Below are positions 25,306-33,447 of a stretch of DNA of 64,000 nucleotides, piece after piece (the first letter of the stretch is position 1; each line of letters opens with the position of its first letter). The DNA is from CAIUPE01 sp046091665. Lineage in GTDB: Bacteria; Pseudomonadota; Alphaproteobacteria; Rhizobiales; Beijerinckiaceae. Both the position numbers and the translations under genes were made by a program. The stretch is taken from positions 1 through 64,000 of the forward strand of contig JBJTCD010000017.1 of the NCBI GenBank assembly GCA_046091665.1, written 5' to 3'. Below the pieces are notes generated by a model that was not told the DNA's origin, searched no databases, and was given only the letters and a program-made list of their open reading frames with translations.

Positions 25306-25338
25306 TTTAGACCTCAACCCTCCTTTGAGGGGTCTAAA
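25306..25338. repeat. TTTAGACC inverted repeat between hemH and divergent gene
   Basis: TTTAGACC (25306-25313) and GGTCTAAA (25331-25338) are exact complements separated by 17 nt, with partial pairing TCAA/TTGA inside. It could be an operator or a hairpin for either divergent gene. It resembles but does not match the compact TTTAGAA-NNN-TTCTAAA iron-control element. Confidence 0.55.
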
Positions 25339-25436
25339 ATATCGGTAGCGCGCGAGATGAAGGATTGCGCCTAGCCCGGCTTCGCGCTAGCCGGAAGAAG
25401 CAAAGCATACGGATCGGGCAATTGAGGATCGGACCC

Positions 25437-25670
25437 ATGGCCAAACGCGGTATCAATTTCAAAAATCTCCTGACACTGGTGAGCGTCGCCATTCTGGTCG
25501 GCGTGGAGTTTTTGGGTGTCGCCGTGGCCGCCGGTTGGGCTCTTGCGGGTCTTTTTGGCCTAAGCCAGACGCTGGAAACAGTTTTGATGACCGCTTTTGG
25601 GGCTCTGGGCGTTTATGCGTTATTTGTCTTCATGCGCCGCGCGGTCACGGTTGAACCGGTTCGCGGCTAA
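25437..25670 (+). CDS. Small two-TM hypothetical membrane protein
   Basis: A 77-residue protein: short basic N-terminus (AKRGINFKNLL), two hydrophobic segments (about residues 12-36 and 41-65), and a short C-tail. GAGGATCGG precedes ATG 25437; the in-frame start at 25365 would add an unlikely basic leader. Family not recognised. It ends 2 nt before the Zur box, so the zinc operon promoter begins just behind it. Confidence 0.7.
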   Translation: MAKRGINFKNLLTLVSVAILVGVEFLGVAVAAGWALAGLFGLSQTLETVLMTAFGALGVYALFVFMRRAVTVEPVRG

Positions 25671-25672
25671 TT

Positions 25673-25692
25673 TGTAATGTTATAACATTACA
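25673..25692. promoter_or_regulatory. Zur-box-like perfect palindrome before zinc operon
   Basis: TGTAATGTTATAACATTACA is a perfect 20-bp palindrome containing the GTTATAAC core typical of Zur sites in alphaproteobacteria. It lies 57 bp before the first gene of the zinc transporter operon. Zinc-bound Zur would repress transcription. Confidence 0.88.
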
Positions 25693-25749
25693 TTTTTCTG
25701 GATTGGGGGCTAGGCCGATGCTAGAAGAGCACCGGAAAAGAGCCCCGCA

Positions 25750-25938
25750 ATGTCCACCTCAAGCCCTCACCACGATCATGGCCACCCCCATCACGATCAT
25801 GGCCACCACCATGATGCCCCAAAGGGTTTAGCCTTTGGTGTAAGCCTCATGAGCCAATCTGCGCTTCTGCGCTGCACTTATGTGGTTGCGATTCTGGTGC
25901 CGCTCTGGATCGCCGTGTTGTGGGTCATCCGCTCATGA
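25750..25938 (+). CDS. His-rich small membrane protein leading the zinc operon
   Basis: A 62-residue protein. Residues 7-22 hold ten His with Asp and Gly (HHDHGHPHHDHGHHHD), a likely metal-binding tail; residues 41-60 (TYVVAILVPLWIAVLWVIRS) form one membrane segment, so the His tail would face one side of the inner membrane, or lie in the cytoplasm if positive-inside holds. GAGCCCCGC precedes the ATG. Its stop overlaps the ATPase start (ATGA), so it is translationally coupled to the transporter and lies right behind the Zur box. I infer a zinc buffer or donor for the ABC transporter. No established family recognised. Confidence 0.8.
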   Translation: MSTSSPHHDHGHPHHDHGHHHDAPKGLAFGVSLMSQSALLRCTYVVAILVPLWIAVLWVIRS

Positions 25939-26675
25939 AAACCGAGACGCCGATTACTCTCACCAATCTTACTTTGGGGTATGATCGGCATCCGGCTGTC
26001 CATCATATCACCGGCACATTTACGAACGGCAGTCTCACTGCCCTTGTGGGTCCCAATGGCGCGGGCAAATCGACATTAATCAAAGCGCTCGCCGGACTTC
26101 TCACGCCGATTGATGGGCAATGCATGATCGATCCGTCATCGCGCCGCGCTTATCTGCCTCAGCTTACCGAGATTGATCGATCCTTTCCGATCAGCGTCTA
26201 TGATTTTGTTGCGATGGGGCTTTGGTCAAAAAGCGGCGCTTTTCACGCACTACCGGCTTTTGGCGCGCATCGTATAACCGATGCGCTCACTCTGGTTGGC
26301 CTTAATGGATTTGATCATCACCTCATCGGCGCTCTTTCGGGTGGTCAATTTCAACGTGCCCTCTTTGCACGTCTGATGTTGCAAGACGCTTCGATCATTT
26401 TGATCGACGAACCTTTCTCGGCCATTGATAGCGCGACTGTTGATGATTTAATGCAACTTGTTATGCGCTGGCATCACGAAGGTCGTACCATTATCACAGT
26501 CTTGCATGATCTCGCGCTGGTGAGACATTACTTCCCAAGGACGCTTCTTTTGGCGCGTGATATGATTGGGTGGGATGATACGCATTCTGTTCTAACCGAA
26601 GATAATCTCAAAATCGCGCGACAAAAAATCGAAGCGCCTGATCCCCATGCGCCACTCTGTGAGCATGACGCATGA
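25935..26675 (+). CDS. znuC: Zinc/manganese ABC transporter ATPase
   Basis: A 246-residue ABC ATPase of the metal-uptake (ZnuC/AztA) class. Walker A GPNGAGKST near residue 43, Q-loop YLPQLTEID near 82, signature ALSGGQFQRALFARL near 140, Walker B IILIDEPFSAID near 160 and the switch His in VLHDLAL near 196. It powers zinc import through the permease encoded next. The start overlaps the stop of the His-rich gene, and its stop overlaps the permease start; both by ATGA. Znu versus Azt type cannot be decided. Confidence 0.92.
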   Translation: MKTETPITLTNLTLGYDRHPAVHHITGTFTNGSLTALVGPNGAGKSTLIKALAGLLTPIDGQCMIDPSSRRAYLPQLTEIDRSFPISVYDFVAMGLWSKSGAFHALPAFGAHRITDALTLVGLNGFDHHLIGALSGGQFQRALFARLMLQDASIILIDEPFSAIDSATVDDLMQLVMRWHHEGRTIITVLHDLALVRHYFPRTLLLARDMIGWDDTHSVLTEDNLKIARQKIEAPDPHAPLCEHDA

Positions 26676-27556
26676 TCGATTTGTCTTTTCTCTATGACGC
26701 GCTGATGGCTCCTTTTGTTGAATTCGCCTTCATGCGACGCGCTTTGATTGGCGCCTTTGCCCTCTCTCTTGGCGCGGGACCCGTGGGTGTCTTCTTGATG
26801 CTGCGCCGGATGAGTCTGATCGGTGATGCGATGGCTCATGCCATCTTACCGGGCGCAGCCATTGGCTATCTTATTGCGGGGCTTTCTTTGGGTTTCATGA
26901 CTGCAGGAGGTTTAGTTGCAGGTATGATCATTGCACTTGCTGCGGGTCTTGTAACGCGTTTCACTGTGCTGAAAGAAGATGCTGCCCTTGCATCTTTTTA
27001 TCTCATCTCTCTCGCAGCGGGCGTTGTGCTTGTGTCACTCAAAGGGTCGAATGTTGATCTCTTGCATGTTCTCTTCGGATCCATTCTTGCACTTGATGAT
27101 GCGACATTGATTCTACTCGTCGCTGCGACCAGCATCAGCCTTCTAGCACTGGCCGTGATCTTCCGAGCCCTCGTGCTCGAGAGCGTTGATCCCGTTTTTG
27201 CGCGCCTCATGAATAGTGGCAGCGCTTACACCAATATTCTTTTTCTTTCGCTTGTTGTGATTAATCTTGTTGCCGGCTTTCATGCCTTAGGCACATTGCT
27301 CTCGGTAGGTTTGATGATGTTACCTGCTTTTGCTGCACGATTTTGGACGGATCGACTCGCGAGCCTCATGGGGATTTCAATCGGCTTTGGATGCCTCTCG
27401 AGTCTCATGGGGATCATTGCGTCTTATCATCTTAACACGCCAACAGGGCCGACAATCATTATAGCAAGCGGCGGTCTTTATCTCTTCTCGATTCTTTTCG
27501 GCCAACGCAGTGGCCTGATCATAACCAAAATCCATCGCCCGCATCTGGCCCGATGA
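26672..27556 (+). CDS. znuB: Zinc/manganese ABC transporter permease
   Basis: A 294-residue ABC-3 family permease with about eight membrane segments. Family landmarks: FMRRALIGAFALSLGAGPVG near residue 20, MSLIGDAMAHAILPGAAIGY near 47 with the conserved His/Asp, LLHVLFGSILAL near 128 (coupling region), and GTLLSVGLMMLPAFAARFW near 208 (the family LL..ALLilPaa.A). It forms the inner-membrane channel for zinc. Coupled to the ATPase by overlap and followed 15 nt later by the binding-protein gene. Confidence 0.93.
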   Translation: MIDLSFLYDALMAPFVEFAFMRRALIGAFALSLGAGPVGVFLMLRRMSLIGDAMAHAILPGAAIGYLIAGLSLGFMTAGGLVAGMIIALAAGLVTRFTVLKEDAALASFYLISLAAGVVLVSLKGSNVDLLHVLFGSILALDDATLILLVAATSISLLALAVIFRALVLESVDPVFARLMNSGSAYTNILFLSLVVINLVAGFHALGTLLSVGLMMLPAFAARFWTDRLASLMGISIGFGCLSSLMGIIASYHLNTPTGPTIIIASGGLYLFSILFGQRSGLIITKIHRPHLAR

Positions 27557-27571
27557 GCGGAGAACGTGCTC

Positions 27572-28486
27572 ATGCGCATGCTCGTAAAATATCTGAGCCT
27601 TGCCTTCATGATCGTGATGGGATCAACAACGACTCATGCAGCCGAAAAATTAAAAATCATCACGAGTTTCTCTATACTCGCGGACATCACCAAAGCGATT
27701 GGCGGCGATGCCATTGATGTCACGTGTTTGGTTGAACCAGACGCGGATCTTCATCATTTCGAACCACGCCCGCACGACATCAAAAATTTATTAGAAGCCG
27801 ATCTTGTCATTGTGAACGGTTTGGGTTTTGAGCCATGGCTTGATCGAGTGAAACCATCAATCAAAAGACCTCCACTATGGACGATCGCTTCCGAAGGTAT
27901 AACGCCACTTCCCTTTGATCATCATGACCATGAAGATCATGGTGCAAGCGAAGGCGAGGCAGTTGACCCTCATGCATGGCAGAATGTCAGCCATGCGAGG
28001 CTCTATGCGAAAAATATAGCGACCGCTTTGATCAACAAAGATCCGGATCACCGCGCGCTCTATCTCGAAAATCTCGCGCGCTATGACAGCGACCTTGAAA
28101 GGCTTGATCGCGATATCCGAAATGCCATTGCCAAGATCCCGCCGGAAAAACGCAAAATCGTCACCAGCCATGATGCATTCGGTTATTTTGAAAAAGCTTA
28201 TGGTCTCAAAATGATCGCACCACTGGGCGTCGGCCGCGAGTCGCAGCCCTCAGCCAAAGACATGGCTCGGATCATCCGGCAAATCCGCGATGAAGCCATA
28301 CCGGCAATTTTTCTCGAAACCGCCATTGACCCCCGCTTGGCCGAGCAACTTGCCAGTGAAACAGGGGTAAAAATTGGCGGAACACTTTATGCGGACATGC
28401 TATCCCAAAAAAATGGTCCGGCGGGGACTTACATCACGATGATGGAAACCAATATAAGAACCCTGACAGACGCCCTCACACGCTGA
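27572..28486 (+). CDS. znuA: Zinc-binding periplasmic protein of ABC transporter
   Basis: A 304-residue cluster A-I solute-binding protein. Sec signal peptide (MRMLVKYLSLAFMIVMGSTT, cleaved before AEKLK), ligands His in DLHHFEPRP near residue 60, a His/Asp-rich loop HHDHEDHGASEGEA near 118 and DPHAWQNV near 135, His in SHDAFGYF near 195 and the Asp/Glu in the C-lobe (GTLYADML). These are zinc-binding residues of ZnuA/AztC. ATG 27572 has GGAGA 8 nt upstream; a GTG at 27566 is an alternative. The COG0523 GTPase gene follows 33 nt later. Confidence 0.93.
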   Translation: MRMLVKYLSLAFMIVMGSTTTHAAEKLKIITSFSILADITKAIGGDAIDVTCLVEPDADLHHFEPRPHDIKNLLEADLVIVNGLGFEPWLDRVKPSIKRPPLWTIASEGITPLPFDHHDHEDHGASEGEAVDPHAWQNVSHARLYAKNIATALINKDPDHRALYLENLARYDSDLERLDRDIRNAIAKIPPEKRKIVTSHDAFGYFEKAYGLKMIAPLGVGRESQPSAKDMARIIRQIRDEAIPAIFLETAIDPRLAEQLASETGVKIGGTLYADMLSQKNGPAGTYITMMETNIRTLTDALTR

Positions 28487-28519
28487 GAGCTCGACCCTTC
28501 TATCCTATTGGAGCCTCCT

Positions 28520-29479
28520 ATGTCCGAGAAAATCCCTGTTACCGTTCTCACCGGCTATCTCGGCGCCGGAAAGACCACTTTGCTCAATCGGATTTTGACA
28601 GAACCGCATGGCAAGAAATTCGCCGTAATCGTCAATGAATTTGGCGAGATCGGCATCGATAATGATCTTGTGGTCGGCGCCGATGAAGAAGTCTTCGAGA
28701 TGAATAATGGGTGCATTTGCTGCACGGTGCGCGGTGACCTCATCCGCATCATCGAAGGCTTGATGAAACGCAAAGGCAAATTCGATGCGATCATTGTCGA
28801 GACCACAGGCCTTGCCGATCCGGCGCCGGTCGCGCAAACATTCTTCGTCGATGAGGATGTTTCCTCAAAAGCGCGTCTTGATGCGGTTGTGACAGTCGTT
28901 GACGCGCGCTGGCTTAAAGAACAATTGCATGATGCACCGGAAGTGAAGAACCAGATCGCCTTTGCCGATGTCATCATCATCAACAAAACCGATCTCGTGA
29001 CAGCCGAAGAGCTTGCAGAGGTCGAACGGCAAATTCGTTCAGTCAATGCCTACGCAACAATCCATAAGACTACGAAATCCGTCGTGCCGCTCGACGCGGT
29101 TCTCGGCAAAAATGCATTCGATCTTGATCGCATTCTCGATATCGCGCCGGAATTTCTGGAAGATGTCCATGTGCATCACGACACAAGCGTGAAATCGATT
29201 GCAATCAATATCCAAGGCGATATTGATCCCGATAAATTCATGCCATGGATTTCGAATTTCACACAAAAGGAAGGTCCGAATATCTTACGGTGCAAAGGTA
29301 TCCTTTCCTTCAAAAACGAGCCCAAGCGTTTTGTGTTCCAAGGCGTTCATATGATTCTTGATGGCGATCTGCAGCGTGAATGGAAACCTGAAGAAACACG
29401 CCAATCAAAAATGGTGTTCATCGGTCATAAACTCAATCGTGCAGCCATCGAACAAGCCGTTGAGGCCTGCCGCGTATGA
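28520..29479 (+). CDS. COG0523 (CobW-like) GTPase, probable zinc metallochaperone
   Basis: A 319-residue G3E GTPase. Walker A GYLGAGKTTLLNRIL near residue 12, the metal-binding CxCC motif in NNGCICCTVRGDL near 66, Walker B VETTGLADPAP near 94, the guanine-specificity INKTDL near 155, a VHVHHD patch near 220 and a CobW C-terminal domain. Zinc-regulated members hand zinc to apo-enzymes during scarcity. GGAG before ATG 28520 sets the start. The stop overlaps the WD40 gene by ATGA. Being behind a Zur box supports zinc rather than cobalt. Confidence 0.92.
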   Translation: MSEKIPVTVLTGYLGAGKTTLLNRILTEPHGKKFAVIVNEFGEIGIDNDLVVGADEEVFEMNNGCICCTVRGDLIRIIEGLMKRKGKFDAIIVETTGLADPAPVAQTFFVDEDVSSKARLDAVVTVVDARWLKEQLHDAPEVKNQIAFADVIIINKTDLVTAEELAEVERQIRSVNAYATIHKTTKSVVPLDAVLGKNAFDLDRILDIAPEFLEDVHVHHDTSVKSIAINIQGDIDPDKFMPWISNFTQKEGPNILRCKGILSFKNEPKRFVFQGVHMILDGDLQREWKPEETRQSKMVFIGHKLNRAAIEQAVEACRV

Positions 29480-30465
29480 ATGATACGTCGCAATCTCTAA
29501 CGACCCGCGTCGAGCCGCTCAAAGCCGACGCGCATATTGTTCTGGCGACCTTCTTAAATGATGAGCCCGCGCTGATTCTGGCTGATGGACAAATTGTTTT
29601 CGGCGCTGATCGGATCACGCCTCATGGCGAAAGTGCTATTCTTGTTGCGGCCTGTGACGGCACGCGCCTGATCACCGGTGGCGATGATGGTAGGATTTTT
29701 TTGCTCAATGCAAAAGACAGTATCATTGAAGTTGGCAATGAAAAGGGCCGATGGATTGACGCTATAGCGCTCGGCCCCGCGCAAAGCATCGCTTGGTCAA
29801 CGGGTAAAAAAGTTATTGCCCGTGATGGCAAAGGCCAACTCAAAGAATGGACCGCGCCCTCAACGGCACAAGGTTTAGCATTCGCACGGAAAGGCTATCG
29901 TCTCGGAATCGCTCATTATAATGGCGCGAGCTTTTGGTTTCCAAACACGGAAGGCAAACCCGAATTTCGTGAATGGAAAGGCTCTCATCTCGATATTACA
30001 TTTTCTGATGATGGCCGCTTTGTTGTGACGTCGATGCAAGAGAATACATTGCATGGATGGCGTTTGGCTGATGGCAAAGATATGCGCATGTCCGGCTATC
30101 CTTCAAAGACGCGGAGCTTCTCTTGGTCGCATGATGGACATTGGCTTGCAACATCGGGCGCTGATGCCGCTGTCATCTGGCCTTTCAAAGATAAAGATGG
30201 ACCCATGGGCAAAGCCCCGCGCGAATGCGGCGTGAGACATGCGAAAGTCTCAAGCGTGGCCTTTCATCCACGTGCGCTTGTTGTCGCGATCGGCTATGAA
30301 GATGGATGCATTCTTCTTTGTCGTCTCACCGACGCCGCTGAACTTCTTGTGCGCGCTTCGCAAAAAGATGATGGCAAAATCACGTCCATGTCTTGGGATA
30401 AAACTGGCGCACGGATGATCTTCGGATCGGAAAATGGCGCAGCAGGTGTCTTGACTCTACCTTGA
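29476..30465 (+). CDS. WD40-repeat protein coupled to the COG0523 GTPase
   Basis: A 329-residue beta-propeller. WD40-like blades can be seen as repeats: ITGGDDGRIFLLNAK near 75, FSDDGRFVVTSMQENTLHGW near 175, WSHDGHWLATSGADAAVIW near 215, VAFHPRALVVAIGYEDGCIL near 262 and MSWDKTGARMIFGSENGAAG near 305; about seven blades fit the length. No signal peptide, so cytoplasmic. The ATGA overlap couples it to the GTPase, which suggests it is a scaffold or client-recognition partner of that metallochaperone; this is inference. It is the last gene of the operon and converges with vapC. Confidence 0.82.
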   Translation: MNDTSQSLTTRVEPLKADAHIVLATFLNDEPALILADGQIVFGADRITPHGESAILVAACDGTRLITGGDDGRIFLLNAKDSIIEVGNEKGRWIDAIALGPAQSIAWSTGKKVIARDGKGQLKEWTAPSTAQGLAFARKGYRLGIAHYNGASFWFPNTEGKPEFREWKGSHLDITFSDDGRFVVTSMQENTLHGWRLADGKDMRMSGYPSKTRSFSWSHDGHWLATSGADAAVIWPFKDKDGPMGKAPRECGVRHAKVSSVAFHPRALVVAIGYEDGCILLCRLTDAAELLVRASQKDDGKITSMSWDKTGARMIFGSENGAAGVLTLP

Positions 30466-30468
30466 TCA

Positions 30469-30879
30469 TTACAAAGCAAGAGTAACGGCCGACGCTTTAC
30501 AGGCACGCGCGAGTGCATCATCCAATGTCGCAAGCGGCACGCGCATACGCTGAGCGAGTTCGAGATAAGCCGCATCATAGACTGTGAGAGAATGAAGATC
30601 GGCGAGCGCTATTGTTACATTCCAAATTTCATCGACACCATCGAAATCAACAACAATCGGCAAGGATCTCAGTTTTTCAAAACAGCCGGCGCGATATTTT
30701 GTATCAATCCTCTTACGCTTGATGGCCATTTGAAGTCCATTAGCGACTTCATATCTCCAAATCAGCGGCGCGATTGCGCCTTCTTTTGAAACACGATCAA
30801 TTATCGCAAGAATCGATGCTGTCTGCTCATCTTCAAAGAGCCAAGCGAGTGTCAGCGAGGCATCAATCGCGATGGTCAT
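30469..30879 (-). CDS. vapC: PIN-domain toxin, VapC family
   Basis: A 136-residue PIN-domain ribonuclease. The four acidic positions are present: Asp in AIDASLTLAW near residue 6, Glu in RYEVANGL near 44, Asp in VYDAAYLELA near 100 and Asp in ATLDDALARA near 118. Such toxins cleave initiator tRNA or rRNA. The start overlaps the antitoxin stop by ATGA. It converges with the WD40 gene, the stops lying 3 nt apart. Active-site residues appear intact, so the toxin should be functional. Confidence 0.92.
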   Translation of the reverse strand: MTIAIDASLTLAWLFEDEQTASILAIIDRVSKEGAIAPLIWRYEVANGLQMAIKRKRIDTKYRAGCFEKLRSLPIVVDFDGVDEIWNVTIALADLHSLTVYDAAYLELAQRMRVPLATLDDALARACKASAVTLAL

Positions 30880-31127
30880 TTACGACCTTCTTCAATCAGT
30901 TCCTTGATCGAAATGCCGTTAAGCGTAACCCCCTTCGCCATTTGTCGAAATTCTTCAACGAGTTTTTTGGCTTCTTCAGGCGTGCGTTTTTTACTCACTG
31001 ATGATTCTGCCACGAGCCGCGCAACAGGCTTTCCATGCCGCGTAACGACGACTTCTTCGCCCTGTTCGACAAGGTCAAGCAGCGTCCCGAATTTGTTCTT
31101 GGCGTCAAAAGCGGAAAACTGGCGCAT
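30876..31127 (-). CDS. vapB: Phd/YefM-family antitoxin (partner of VapC)
   Basis: An 83-residue Phd/YefM-type antitoxin: N-terminal DNA-binding fold QFSAFDAKNKFGTLLDLVEQ and GEEVVVTRHGKPVARLV (residues 1-42), then a charged C-terminal toxin-wrapping region with KKRTPEEAKKLVEEF. It sits before the toxin and overlaps it, the standard order. Repeated AAGCTAGCTT palindromes 16-39 bp upstream are the likely autoregulatory operator. Confidence 0.9.
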   Translation of the reverse strand: MRQFSAFDAKNKFGTLLDLVEQGEEVVVTRHGKPVARLVAESSVSKKRTPEEAKKLVEEFRQMAKGVTLNGISIKELIEEGRK

Positions 31128-31142
31128 CGCTCTCTCCTCAAA

Positions 31143-31166
31143 TTAAGCTAGCTTAAGCTAGCTTAA
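31143..31166. promoter_or_regulatory. Tandem palindromic operator of vapBC
   Basis: TTAAGCTAGC is repeated and closed by TTAA, so two overlapping perfect palindromes AAGCTAGCTT occur 10 bp (one helical turn) apart within 24 bp. The site starts 15 bp before the antitoxin ATG, as expected for cooperative toxin-antitoxin binding. Confidence 0.82.
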
Positions 31167-31183
31167 ATTTAAATTTTAGACAA

Positions 31184-31212
31184 GAAAAAGGGCGGGCCAC
31201 AAGGCCCACCCT
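31184..31212 (-). terminator. Terminator after homospermidine synthase
   Basis: On the minus strand GGGTGGGCC and GGCCCGCCC pair around TTGT with one mismatch, followed by TTTTTC. It lies about 40 nt past the stop of the homospermidine synthase gene. Confidence 0.85.
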
Positions 31213-31249
31213 CGAGAGAGATGGCTCGAAAACCTAGGCTAAGGTCTTG

Positions 31250-32683
31250 TTATCGCACAAGAACATTCCGGAACTGCCAGGGATCACGCTCGTCAATATC
31301 TTCTGGAAAGAGACCCGGACGAGCAACAAGCGGCGTCCAGTCTGTATAATGACCTTCGACCGGCCCGAGATAAGGCCTTTGCACTTCGAGGCAGCGACGG
31401 AAATCGAGATCATCCGCTTCAACAATTCCGGCATTCGGATTTTCAATGGCCCACACCATGCCCGCGAGCACGGCTGAGGTGACCTGAAGGCCTGTTGCAT
31501 TTTGATAAGGCGCAAGTTTGCGCGTCTCTTCAATTGAAAGACGCGAACCATACCAATAGGCGTTTTTCTTATGCCCGTAGAGCAATACGCCTAATTCATC
31601 GACGCCATCAACAATTTCATTCTCGTCAAGAATTTTCCATTCAGGCTGACGTTCACCGGCGCTGCCAAACATTTCATGCAGCGAAAGCACAGCGTCATCG
31701 CAAGGATGGTAAGCATAATGACATGTTGGACGATAGATCGCTTTGCCGCCCGCATCACGCACGGTGAAATAATCAGCAATCGAAATAGATTCATTATGTG
31801 TGACGAGAAAACCGAATTGTCCTTGCGCCGTTGGCGTCCATGTTCTCACGCGTGTATTCGCACCCGGCTGCAAGAGATAAATCGCTGCGCCACAGCCACT
31901 CTCATGCGTGCGGCCATTTTCAGGCATCCACGCTTCATGCGTACCCCAGCCGAGTTCAGCCGGTTGCAACCCTTCTGAAACAAATCCTTCAACCGACCAT
32001 GTATTGACAAACATGCCACGTGGCTTTGGATTTTTTGCGCGTTGTGTATCACGCTCGGCAATATGAATGCCTTTCACACCTAAGCGATGCGCCAAAGACG
32101 CCCACTCATCACGTGTTTTCGGTTCATGCCCATCGAGAGCAAGATCGCTTTTGAGATTCAACAGCGCTTGTTTTACAAACCATGACACCATTCCGGGATT
32201 GGCACCGCAGCAGGAGATCGCCGTTGTTCCGCCGGGTGAACGGCGACGCAGATCGAGAATGGATTCGCGCAAGGCATAATTGGAGCGCGCAGCCGGACCT
32301 TTCGACTGATCGAAATAAAAACCGATCCACGGTTCAACGACAGTGTCGATATAGAGAGCATTAATCGAACGGCAGAAATCCATGATGTCATGCGATGATG
32401 TATCAACCGAGAGATTGACGCAGAAGCCTTGCCCCCCACCTACAGTCAAAAGCGGTTGCAGCAATGTTTTGTAATTCTCGCGTGTCACCGCCTGCTGAAT
32501 GAATTTGATGCCGCGTTCATCAAGCAATTTGCGATCAGCATCGGAAGGATCAATGACCACAAGACGCGATTTATCGTGACCAATATGGCGTTCGATGAGC
32601 GGTAAGACGCCACGGCCGATGGAGCCGAAGCCGATGATCACAATTGGTCCGTCAACACGCGCGAGAATGGTCGATGCTGTCAC
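31250..32683 (-). CDS. hss: Homospermidine synthase
   Basis: A 477-residue NAD-dependent homospermidine synthase, which joins two putrescines (or putrescine and spermidine) to sym-homospermidine, the main long polyamine of many rhizobia. The N-terminal Rossmann fold shows VIIGFGSIGRGVLPLIERHI, followed by VNLSVDTSSHDIM near residue 98, VEPWIGFYFD near 120 and CGANPGMVSWFVKQAL near 163. GTG 32683 is preceded by GGAGGG and yields exactly the usual length; TTG 32701 is rejected. It shares direction with the acetyltransferase and ornithine decarboxylase genes upstream, which supply putrescine. Confidence 0.94.
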   Translation of the reverse strand: MTASTILARVDGPIVIIGFGSIGRGVLPLIERHIGHDKSRLVVIDPSDADRKLLDERGIKFIQQAVTRENYKTLLQPLLTVGGGQGFCVNLSVDTSSHDIMDFCRSINALYIDTVVEPWIGFYFDQSKGPAARSNYALRESILDLRRRSPGGTTAISCCGANPGMVSWFVKQALLNLKSDLALDGHEPKTRDEWASLAHRLGVKGIHIAERDTQRAKNPKPRGMFVNTWSVEGFVSEGLQPAELGWGTHEAWMPENGRTHESGCGAAIYLLQPGANTRVRTWTPTAQGQFGFLVTHNESISIADYFTVRDAGGKAIYRPTCHYAYHPCDDAVLSLHEMFGSAGERQPEWKILDENEIVDGVDELGVLLYGHKKNAYWYGSRLSIEETRKLAPYQNATGLQVTSAVLAGMVWAIENPNAGIVEADDLDFRRCLEVQRPYLGPVEGHYTDWTPLVARPGLFPEDIDERDPWQFRNVLVR

Positions 32684-32772
32684 GATTGGGGTTCCCTCCA
32701 ACTCTACTTAAAAAAACACACGGATAAGCGTGCCAATGATCCGGTTTATGATTTGGCGTCAAGAGGCGGCGA

Positions 32773-33327
32773 TCAAGCCGCCCGCGCGATGGGGAAAAGG
32801 CGGGTTTTGGCTACAGAACGCGCGCGAACCATGAGAGGTTCACCCGTGGGGACCACCATACCGCTTTGATTTGAAAGTGCGCCTGTTACGAATTCAAGGC
32901 CCAAGAAACGTTCACGATCAACCGGCCCCGGAAGATCAATCCCTGACATGACGCTCTTTGAGAAACCAAAGCGGGCATAATAGTTTTCATCGCCGACAAG
33001 TATAATGGCTTTATGCCCCTGAACGCTCGCGCGATTAAGCGCTGTGCGTGCAAGGCGTGAACCAACGCCACGAGATTGATGTGACGTTGCAACGGCGAGA
33101 GGCCCGAGCAGCAAAGCTGCTTCACCATTGATTGCGACATGCCAAAGCCGCACAGTGCCAACCACGCAGCCATGATCATCCGCAATCAAAGATAAACCGC
33201 GCGCGGGCATACGGTTTTCACGAAGTCGTTCGCATGTCTTTTCATGACGATCCATGCCGAAGGCATCATCAAGAAGCGCTTCGCGCGCAGAGACATCACG
33301 AGCCGTTTCAGAACGAATTGAAATCAT
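32773..33327 (-). CDS. GNAT N-acetyltransferase in the polyamine cluster
   Basis: A 184-residue GNAT enzyme of the YhbS-like type. Motif A is seen at GPLAVATSHQSRGVGSRLAR near residues 74-93, and motif B as ILVGDENYYARFGFSKS near 110. The gene sits between ornithine decarboxylase and homospermidine synthase, 89 nt from the latter and 120 nt from the former, a recurrent arrangement in Hyphomicrobiales. I infer a link to polyamine acetylation, but the family also modifies many other amines. AAGGAG precedes the ATG. Confidence 0.85.
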   Translation of the reverse strand: MISIRSETARDVSAREALLDDAFGMDRHEKTCERLRENRMPARGLSLIADDHGCVVGTVRLWHVAINGEAALLLGPLAVATSHQSRGVGSRLARTALNRASVQGHKAIILVGDENYYARFGFSKSVMSGIDLPGPVDRERFLGLEFVTGALSNQSGMVVPTGEPLMVRARSVAKTRLFPIARAA

Positions 33328-33447
33328 CGCAAACTCCTTCCCCTTACTCTCATCAGAGAGAAGGGCGTTTCAATGGTCGATATGTGACTTAAAGAAACAG
33401 GAGACCGGCTTGCCGGGCTCCGAGGATTTAAAAACGCATAAGCGCGA

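Noticed and set aside
25306..25338. Iron control element (ICE box) for hemH
   Set aside because: The arms resemble TTTAGA/TCTAAA but the 17-nt spacer does not fit the compact ICE consensus; kept only as an unassigned dyad.
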